This document shows positions 1-5,059 of a DNA stretch of 5,059 bases, in pieces (position 1 is the stretch's first letter; each line of letters begins with the position of its first letter). The translations under genes and the position numbers were made by a program. Origin of the DNA: an uncultured Ignavibacteriota bacterium (GTDB lineage Bacteria; Bacteroidota; Ignavibacteria; Tepidaquicellales; Tepidaquicellaceae); the NCBI GenBank assembly GCA_903901375.1, contig CAIUQV010000472.1, forward strand, positions 1 through 5,059, written 5' to 3'. The notes under the pieces are model-generated. The model was given only the letters and a program-made list of their open reading frames with translations, ran no database searches and was not told the DNA's origin.

Positions 1-1
1 G

Positions 2-274
2 GCAATAGAATCAGGCGGAGTGATTGAAGTAAGGTCATTCAACACACCTAAAAAAGTTGTCGTGGAAGTTAAGGATAACGGCTGCGGCATTGAACCAGAA
101 ATACTCGATAAACTCTTCGAACCAAATTTCTCTACTAAGTCAACTGGCATGGGTCTGGGTCTTGCAATAACAAAGAAATCACTGGACGATATGAAGGCAA
201 AAATATCCTTCAACAGTAAACTCGGCGAAGGTACAACAGTCGTAATAAATTTTTTAAGGTATGAAGAAAAATAG
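2..274 (+). CDS. Sensor histidine kinase, C-terminal ATP-binding domain (5'-truncated by the window edge)
   Basis: The frame is open from the first complete codon at position 2, so only the last 90 residues are visible. They form the second half of a GHKL-type HATPase_c domain, which binds ATP for autophosphorylation of a histidine lying upstream, outside the window. Visible motifs, numbered from the first visible residue: AIESGG (1-6), which fits the end of an N-box helix; the G1 box DNGCGI (25-30); the F box LFEPNFSTK (38-46); and the G2 box GMGLGLAI (49-56). A closing strand follows (GEGTTVVINF). The FEPNFSTKS wording resembles NtrB/NtrY-like and PAS-type kinases, but the sensor part is missing, so the signal is unknown. 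The GTG at 20 lies inside the domain and is not the real start. The end overlaps the next gene by 14 bases, suggesting one transcript. No response regulator is in view. Confidence 0.93.
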   Translation, partial: AIESGGVIEVRSFNTPKKVVVEVKDNGCGIEPEILDKLFEPNFSTKSTGMGLGLAITKKSLDDMKAKISFNSKLGEGTTVVINFLRYEEK

Positions 275-1664
275 TCTGATAATAATACTCTCTCTTTCCA
301 TGCTTTATGTATTTTCTGCATTCGGCGGATGTGCAAACCAGCAGCCACCATCTGGCGGAGACGATGACAAAGTACCGCCGAGAATCAAATACATTTATCC
401 GCGTCCGAACGCCGTAAACTTTTCCGGTAAAGAAATAACAATCGAATTCGATGAATACGTCGACAGAAGAAGTTTTACGGATGCCTTCTTTGTCTCTCCG
501 AAACCTAAAGGCGAGCCGGATTTTGACTGGAGCGGAAAAGAAGTAACCGTTAAGTACGAATACGGTTTCGAAAAGAATAAAACATACCTGTTCGTAATCG
601 GAAAACTGTTTAAAGATATAAGAAACAATTATCTTTCAGAACCCATTCAGTTTGCAGTTTCAACCGGACCAAATATAGACAAGGGAAGAGTATCCGGCAG
701 TGTATTCGGAAACAATTTTGAGAAGATATTTGTGTACGCATACAAACTGTCACAGGATGCAGAAAAAGACCCTTCGAAGGATTACCCCGATTTCATAATG
801 CCCGTCAGCAATGAAGGATATTACAGGTTCGATAATCTTGCATACGGAACGTACAGGTTATTTGCAGTCTTCGACAACGACAGGAACGGTCTGTACGATA
901 AAGAATTCGAGTACATTTCTGTTACTGATAAAGATGTTGAAGTGAAAGATACTCTACAGAATACAGGAGTGAATTTTATACTCAGGGATGAACTCATACC
1001 GGCTGATTTCTATTCTTCAAAGGAATTCTATAAATCCCTGCAGCCTGATACAACGGGTACGGTATTTTCAAACATAACAAACGGCGATAAGAACATCGGA
1101 ATGCTCTCCCGATACTTTTTCTATTTTAAGAATCACGTTGTAACGAAGGAAGACGTTGCCCGCACATCTGCAATGCAGGACACACTCGGAAATAAAATAA
1201 GGCTTGTCTACAACTGGATGAATGACACTCTTCTCGAAGTAATACCCGTATCGGGGCTTTACAGCAACGCTCCGCTGAGTTTTGCCTTTAAATATTCAAA
1301 GAACGGTTCAGATATAAAATACAAACTTAATTTTACTATCGCAGACGACAGAAAAACAGGGGAGATAAAAGGTATAGTTGCCAATAAGTATTTGTATGAA
1401 TCTCCCGTTATAGTAACGCTCATAAATAAAAACAAAAGAGAGCAGAACTACACTCGTACACTATCCACCGATTCAACTTTTACTTTTCCGGGATTGTTCG
1501 AAGGCACGTATTACATCGTTGCTTACATAGACTCCGATAAAGACAGCAAATACAACAGCGGTAATTACTATCCTTACAAACCATCAGAAAAAATTATAGT
1601 TTATTCCACTGTTCTTAACCTTAAAGGCGGATGGAGTTTTGAAAACGTAGTACTTTCCTTCTGA
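261..1664 (+). CDS. Ig-like (SbsA/Big_5-type) domain outer-membrane lipoprotein
   Basis: This predicted lipoprotein has 467 residues. The N-terminus is a lysine-led hydrophobic signal ending in a lipobox-like FGGC, with the lipidated cysteine at residue 24. Residue +2 is Ala, which fits the outer membrane. A short Gln/Pro/Gly/Asp-rich linker (25-37) leads into a Big_5-type Ig-like domain at about 38-135: it opens with PPRIKYIYPRPNAVNF, contains ITIEFDEYVD, and closes with FAVSTGP. Two similar beta-domains follow, at about 141-242 and 366-467. Each has a strand ending in an aromatic-rich turn (YGTYRLFAVFD at 195-205; EGTYYIVAYID at 414-424) and then an Asp/Asn-rich loop (DNDRNGLYD at 205-213; DSDKDSKYNSG at 424-434). 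The part between (243-365) resembles no domain I can name. The C-terminus GGWSFENVVLSF looks complete. Lipoproteins of this build are common in Bacteroidota and their function is unknown; a structural or adhesive role at the cell envelope is only inference. The ATG at 261 is chosen because the signal sequence starts there. AAGG at 256-259 is too close to it to act as a normal ribosome binding site, so translation may be coupled to the overlapping kinase gene. Confidence 0.9.
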   Translation: MKKNSLIIILSLSMLYVFSAFGGCANQQPPSGGDDDKVPPRIKYIYPRPNAVNFSGKEITIEFDEYVDRRSFTDAFFVSPKPKGEPDFDWSGKEVTVKYEYGFEKNKTYLFVIGKLFKDIRNNYLSEPIQFAVSTGPNIDKGRVSGSVFGNNFEKIFVYAYKLSQDAEKDPSKDYPDFIMPVSNEGYYRFDNLAYGTYRLFAVFDNDRNGLYDKEFEYISVTDKDVEVKDTLQNTGVNFILRDELIPADFYSSKEFYKSLQPDTTGTVFSNITNGDKNIGMLSRYFFYFKNHVVTKEDVARTSAMQDTLGNKIRLVYNWMNDTLLEVIPVSGLYSNAPLSFAFKYSKNGSDIKYKLNFTIADDRKTGEIKGIVANKYLYESPVIVTLINKNKREQNYTRTLSTDSTFTFPGLFEGTYYIVAYIDSDKDSKYNSGNYYPYKPSEKIIVYSTVLNLKGGWSFENVVLSF

Positions 1665-1685
1665 TATATGTTATAATCTTCGTCT

Positions 1686-2486
1686 TTAATGTGCAATAAC
1701 ACTCTTTCTTTGTATAGTATGTGCACTGAAATAGCCAAGCTTTCCGCCTGTAATATTGGATGGCGGATTAACAGGAGTCTGGCTCTGATTAAGGCCTCTT
1801 CTGAAATTTTTGGATAATGCATTAAAGTATTTGTAAACATTCTCATCTATACATTGCATTTCAAGCGTCAGCAAATCTCCCTGGTTTATTGTGGTTCGCG
1901 ATACTAACGGCTGGTTAAAAACCTGTCCGTCCCTGTTTATGTCATTCTGAACGAAAACATCATCTGTCTGAAATCCGTTAATAGATAGAATAAACCTATA
2001 GAAATTCTTAACACCTGCCGGGTCTCTGTATTTAGGGACTATTTTAATCTTATTAGTGTTTCCAAAGCCGCCTCCGCCGTTTGTTGTAGTGTACAGAGAA
2101 TCCAGATTTGTTTTTAACGGCATATACGATACAGAAGTGTATTGTTTTTCATTAACGATTGCGAACATACTGTATGATGAATTTCTGCTTCCGCTAATGT
2201 TATGAGTAGTGTAAACACCATTTGATACCTGCGTCAAAGTATCCGTCAGTCCGTTATTATCCGATAATGTAAGAAAAGCCCCGTCAACTCCCTGAAAATT
2301 ATTCTCCTGGCTGAACCCAACTGTCATAGATACTCTCACAGTGTACGGTCCGGTTGAATCTGAAACATTAGCTTCAATAAGCAATTCAGGTTCAGCATTA
2401 TTCAAATCAACTTCAATCACTTCTTCACATGAATGAAAAGTTAATGCTATCACCAGTAATAAAATATATCGTGTTATATTCTTCAT
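1686..2486 (-). CDS. DUF4249-family outer-membrane lipoprotein, partner of the TonB-dependent receptor
   Basis: The 266-residue product has a lipoprotein signal with the cysteine at residue 20 (ALTFHSC), followed by the family's typical opening CEEVIEVDLNNAEPELLIEA (20-39). Other family hallmarks are GPYTVRVSMTV (46-56), an Ig-like beta-rich stretch (GVDGAFLTLSDNNG, 66-79), SVSYMPLKTNLDSLY (118-132), RDPAGVKNFYRF (154-165) and the C-terminal NPPSNITGGKLGYFSAHTI (240-258). Length is normal for DUF4249 and the gene looks intact. The family occurs in Bacteroidota, usually next to TonB-dependent receptors. Its biochemical role is not established to my knowledge; an accessory substrate-binding or lid role analogous to SusD is inference from context. 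The gene begins 8 bases after the receptor's stop codon, so the two are probably co-transcribed. The ATG at 2486 is preceded by AT-rich sequence with no Shine-Dalgarno motif, as is usual in this group. A Gly-rich stretch (NGGGGFGN, 136-143) is probably a loop. Confidence 0.92.
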   Translation of the reverse strand: MKNITRYILLLVIALTFHSCEEVIEVDLNNAEPELLIEANVSDSTGPYTVRVSMTVGFSQENNFQGVDGAFLTLSDNNGLTDTLTQVSNGVYTTHNISGSRNSSYSMFAIVNEKQYTSVSYMPLKTNLDSLYTTTNGGGGFGNTNKIKIVPKYRDPAGVKNFYRFILSINGFQTDDVFVQNDINRDGQVFNQPLVSRTTINQGDLLTLEMQCIDENVYKYFNALSKNFRRGLNQSQTPVNPPSNITGGKLGYFSAHTIQRKSVIAH

Positions 2487-2494
2487 AATTGATT

Positions 2495-4813
2495 TTATTT
2501 AAAATTAAAATTCCATGTTACGTAAGGAACCCACTGGAATAAATATGTTTTAACTGCATCGGTTTTATTAGGCACTGTAGTGCTTTCCCTGAAGTCTATA
2601 GTAAAAGCATTCTTCTGTCCATACATATTGTAACAGCCGAATGCAAGTTCAGAAGTAAACTTCTTCCCGGAACCAAATTTCACCGTTCCTCCAACATCAA
2701 ACCTGTGGTATGCCGGCATTCTGTATCCGTTTCTTTCTGTGTAATAATAGTATACATGATTGTTCAGAGTATATTTTCCGCTTGGGAAAGTTACTGCATT
2801 CCCTGTGTGGTAAACCCAGGTAGCCGAAAGATTAAACCTGCTGTTCACATCGTACATAGCGACTACTGAAATGTCGTGAGTTCTGTCCTGTTTAGACGGA
2901 TACCAGGCATTGTTGTTTACTGTATTTATCTTCTGTTCGGATCTGGAAAACATATAACTTATCCAGCCCGTTATATTTCCGACCTTCTTTTTTAAAAACA
3001 ACTCTATACCATAAGAACGTCCCTGACCATAAAGCAGCTGCGATTCAATCGCATCAATATTCGTAACGTTTGCATTATCTTTGTAATCTATTACGTTCTG
3101 TACAGTCTTGAAATATCCTTCCACGCTGAATTCATAACCCACAAAGTTATGGAAATAACCGAGTGAAAACTGGTCACCGATTTCAGGTTTAATGTTATTA
3201 GTGCTTGAAAGCCATTTATCTGTCGGATTCGTAGAAGTTGAGTTTGAAATAAGATGAAAGTTCTGAATGTTATGTGTATAAGATGCTTTTACTGAAGTAC
3301 TTTGGCTCAGAATTATACTTGCTGAGATTCTTGGTTCAGGGTTTACGTAAGTCTTTACAATACCTCCGTCGTAATTTGTTGTATCTATAATATTATTACT
3401 TGCATCGAGTGTATAGAAATCACCCTTACCCAGAACACTGAATGCAGTAAGTCTTATTCCTGCACTTACGAACAGCCATTTGAATACTTCAGATTCCGTA
3501 CCTGCCCATAAGGAATTCTCAAGACTGTAACGTTCCTGTAAATCATTTCTGTTCGAAGTCCCGTTCACAACTTCAACTATTCCCGGAGATACCTTGTGGT
3601 AAATAGAATTAAACCCGAATCGCATAGAGTTTTTCGGGTTCGGGAAATACTGAAATTCCTGTTTCAGGTTATAATCTGTTATGTTTGACAGTACATTAAA
3701 ATCATTCTCGTCGTTTGAAATCCCTATATTGTAATGGTAATCGCTGTAAATAAGAGATGTGTTAGAGAATAATTTATTACTGAAAATATGATTCAGTCTG
3801 ACTGTGGCAGTGATATTTCCCCAGTCAGTCGTATTTGTATTACCCATCGTTAATACATCTTTCCCAAAATATCCCGATAAGTACAATTTGTCTTTTGGTG
3901 AAACCTGATAGTTCACCTTTGTGTTCAAGTCATAAAAATACAAACGTCTGTCCTTAACAGTCTGATTGCTCGATAACTTTAAAAACATATCCGCATAAGT
4001 TCTTCTGCCTGTAATGAGGAATGAACCTTTGTCTTTAACTATAGGTCCTTCAAAATTAAGCTTTGAAGAAATTAAACCAATACCACCGGATAGATTATAA
4101 TACTGGTTATTGCCTTCTTTCATTTTTATGTCGAGAACAGAGGATAATCTTCCCCCGTACTGAGCAGGTTGTGTGCCTTTATAAATTGTCACATCGTTAA
4201 TTGCATCTGAATTAAAAGTGGAAAAGAATCCGAGTAAATGTGCTGCATTGTATACCGGAGCTTCATCGAGCAGAATCAGGTTCTGGTCATAGTTACCACC
4301 CCTTACACTGAATCCGTTACTGCCTTCATTAGCACTCTTTATACCCGGTAATAACTGAATAGTTTTAAGAATATCCCTTTCCCCGAATAGTACAGGAAGT
4401 CTGTTAATTTCTTTCAGATCGAGTTTCTCAATTCCCATCAGAGGATTTTTTAACCTGTCCTTATCGTCTTTATCTGATACATTAATTTCTTCAGTTAGTA
4501 TTGCTCCGCTCTTAAGCGAAACATCTATTCTCTTGTCGGAGGTCAGATTGATGCTAACAGTATCGCTCTGAAATCCGATGTATGAAAATATTAAATTATA
4601 ATTACCCTGTTTAAGCGTGAGAGAATAAAAGCCGTATTCATTGCTTCCGGCTCCGGTACCTTTAAGTTCTTTTACGTAAATCACTGCACCAATCAGCACT
4701 TCGCCGGTGTTAGCATCCCTGATTGTGCCTCCGACAGAATAATTATTGTTCTGAGCAGTAATAGTATCTGAAAGAAGCAGCAATGTAATAACTACAATAA
4801 AATATTTTTTCAT
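2495..4813 (-). CDS. TonB-dependent outer-membrane receptor with N-terminal carboxypeptidase-regulatory-like domain
   Basis: This 772-residue protein is an outer-membrane active transporter energised by TonB-ExbBD. A Sec signal peptide spans residues 1-20, with likely cleavage after TITA. A CarboxypepD_reg-like beta-sandwich follows at about 26-101 (GGTIRDANTGEVLIGAVIYV; YIGFQSDTVSINL). LTEEINVS at 106-113 sits where the TonB box normally lies. The plug domain is at about 128-235, with LPGIKSANEGSNGFSVRGG (155-173), NLILLDEAPVYNAAHLLGFF (178-197) and YGGRLSSVLDI (219-229). The rest is the beta-barrel. Near its end are YGIELFLKKK (601-610), SKQDRTHDISV (640-650) and YRMPAYHRFDVGG (697-709), and it closes with aromatic-rich WNFNFK, including a phenylalanine at the penultimate position typical of barrel-assembly signals. 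There is no STN domain, so signalling through an anti-sigma factor is not expected. At 772 residues it is shorter than typical SusC proteins (about 1000), and its neighbour is DUF4249, not SusD. The substrate cannot be inferred. No Shine-Dalgarno motif precedes the ATG at 4813; the start is chosen because the signal peptide begins there. Confidence 0.96.
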   Translation of the reverse strand: MKKYFIVVITLLLLSDTITAQNNNYSVGGTIRDANTGEVLIGAVIYVKELKGTGAGSNEYGFYSLTLKQGNYNLIFSYIGFQSDTVSINLTSDKRIDVSLKSGAILTEEINVSDKDDKDRLKNPLMGIEKLDLKEINRLPVLFGERDILKTIQLLPGIKSANEGSNGFSVRGGNYDQNLILLDEAPVYNAAHLLGFFSTFNSDAINDVTIYKGTQPAQYGGRLSSVLDIKMKEGNNQYYNLSGGIGLISSKLNFEGPIVKDKGSFLITGRRTYADMFLKLSSNQTVKDRRLYFYDLNTKVNYQVSPKDKLYLSGYFGKDVLTMGNTNTTDWGNITATVRLNHIFSNKLFSNTSLIYSDYHYNIGISNDENDFNVLSNITDYNLKQEFQYFPNPKNSMRFGFNSIYHKVSPGIVEVVNGTSNRNDLQERYSLENSLWAGTESEVFKWLFVSAGIRLTAFSVLGKGDFYTLDASNNIIDTTNYDGGIVKTYVNPEPRISASIILSQSTSVKASYTHNIQNFHLISNSTSTNPTDKWLSSTNNIKPEIGDQFSLGYFHNFVGYEFSVEGYFKTVQNVIDYKDNANVTNIDAIESQLLYGQGRSYGIELFLKKKVGNITGWISYMFSRSEQKINTVNNNAWYPSKQDRTHDISVVAMYDVNSRFNLSATWVYHTGNAVTFPSGKYTLNNHVYYYYTERNGYRMPAYHRFDVGGTVKFGSGKKFTSELAFGCYNMYGQKNAFTIDFRESTTVPNKTDAVKTYLFQWVPYVTWNFNFK

Positions 4814-4864
4814 ATCAAAGCAATATCCGGTTATTAAAATAATGTATTCAGGAGAATGAATGTG

Positions 4865-4893
4865 ATTATACTTTTGCTCATTCCAGTTATTAA
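4865..4893 (-). promoter_or_regulatory. Possible sigma70-like promoter of the receptor-DUF4249 operon
   Basis: On the minus strand, TTAATA (4893-4888; 4 of 6 matches to TTGACA) is followed after 17 bases by a perfect TATAAT (4870-4865). This would start transcription near 4858 and leave a leader of roughly 45 bases before the ATG at 4813. The spacing and placement are good. However, Bacteroidota housekeeping promoters usually follow a different consensus (TAnnTTTG at -7), and hexamers like these arise by chance in AT-rich DNA. Confidence 0.3.
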
Positions 4894-4911
4894 ACCCAAA
4901 ATACTTGTTAA

Positions 4912-4924
4912 TAGCAAGTTGCTA
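4912..4924. promoter_or_regulatory. Perfect 13-base palindrome upstream of the receptor, possible operator
   Basis: TAGCAA-G-TTGCTA is a perfect inverted repeat with 6-base arms around one central base. It lies about 20 bases upstream of the putative -35 hexamer and about 100 bases upstream of the receptor's ATG, a position that would suit an activator site. Neither the binding protein nor any function is known, and the symmetry breaks immediately outside the 13 bases. A chance palindrome is possible. Confidence 0.25.
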
Positions 4925-5059
4925 ATTCTTTAATCATATCTCAAGTGCAATATTAGTGTATAAAAGTATTAACATCTGCTGTGTCAGTTTGAAGCAGAGA
5001 AATTGAATTAACTCATTATTAAGAGTAATAGTATCGGTTCCGGCAGGATTAATAAAAAA

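Larger units (their letters stand above)
4814..5059. other. Upstream region of the receptor operon, no convincing gene
   Basis: These 246 AT-rich bases lie between the receptor start and the right edge. They hold a promoter-like pair of hexamers and a 13-base palindrome, both described separately. A minus-strand frame is open from the right edge to a TGA at 4934-4936 (41 codons). It could be the tail of a co-oriented upstream gene, but it could equally be chance, because its last half does not look like a protein domain. I see no tRNA, rho-independent terminator or riboswitch-like fold here. Confidence 0.6.

Noticed and set aside
20..22. GTG as start codon of the kinase fragment
   Set aside because: The frame stays open upstream to the window edge, and the preceding residues AIESGG fit the end of an N-box helix, so the protein extends to the left of the window.
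395..628. 77-codon open frame on the minus strand
   Set aside because: It lies wholly inside the Ig-like lipoprotein gene on the opposite strand. Its translation has no recognisable domain, and the plus-strand frame is well supported.
1601..1846. 81-codon open frame on the minus strand across the convergent junction
   Set aside because: It overlaps the ends of two well-supported genes in a different frame, and its translation resembles no family. It is a shadow of the DUF4249 gene.
2487..2494. Possible regulatory gap between the receptor and the DUF4249 gene
   Set aside because: Eight AT-rich bases are too few for a promoter or terminator. This is ordinary operon spacing.
4846..4857. Small inverted repeat ATTC-AGGA-GAAT in the receptor leader
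   Set aside because: Four-base arms are expected by chance, and no riboswitch or attenuator features surround it.
4903..4919. Hairpin ACTTG-(7)-CAAGT overlapping the 13-base palindrome
   Set aside because: The stem is only 5 bases, with a mismatch just outside and no T-run. It is too weak to call a terminator or regulatory fold.
4856..4933. 25-codon hydrophobic plus-strand frame (MNVIILLLIPV...), with AGGAG at 4850-4854 and an alternative GTG at 4862
   Set aside because: It is very short, overlaps the putative receptor promoter, and sits in AT-rich DNA where such hydrophobic frames arise by chance. The AGGAG is too near the ATG, although its spacing to the GTG is acceptable. There is no further support.

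Overview
The window looks like ordinary chromosome from a member of the Bacteroidota/Ignavibacteriota (FCB) group. Three things point there: a TonB-dependent receptor with an N-terminal carboxypeptidase-regulatory-like domain, a DUF4249-type lipoprotein directly behind it, and a lipoprotein with an N-terminal SbsA/Big_5-type Ig-like domain. The DNA is moderately AT-rich and none of the start codons has a well-placed Shine-Dalgarno sequence, which fits the same group. The exact lineage cannot be fixed from this sequence.

Layout. Positions 2-274 (+) hold the C-terminal end of a sensor histidine kinase (ATP-binding domain) cut by the left edge. It overlaps by 14 bases the start of a 467-residue Ig-like outer-membrane lipoprotein at 261-1664 (+). 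After a 21-base convergent gap come two genes on the minus strand that read towards the lipoprotein gene. The promoter-proximal one is a 772-residue TonB-dependent receptor (2495-4813), and 8 bases downstream of it is a 266-residue DUF4249 lipoprotein (1686-2486). The last 246 bases (4814-5059) lie upstream of the receptor. They contain a possible promoter and a 13-base palindrome but no convincing gene.

How the genes may work together. The receptor and the DUF4249 lipoprotein almost certainly form one operon and probably one outer-membrane uptake unit: a TonB-powered barrel plus an accessory lipoprotein, comparable in layout to SusC/SusD but with DUF4249 in place of SusD. The substrate cannot be read from the sequence. 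The plus-strand kinase and Ig-like lipoprotein are a separate, probably translationally coupled unit. Nothing here shows that the kinase controls the receptor operon. I found no mobile element, CRISPR array, RNA gene or clearly novel system. The points most worth a second look are the DUF4249-receptor pairing, the tandem Asp-rich beta-domains of the lipoprotein, and the palindrome upstream of the receptor.
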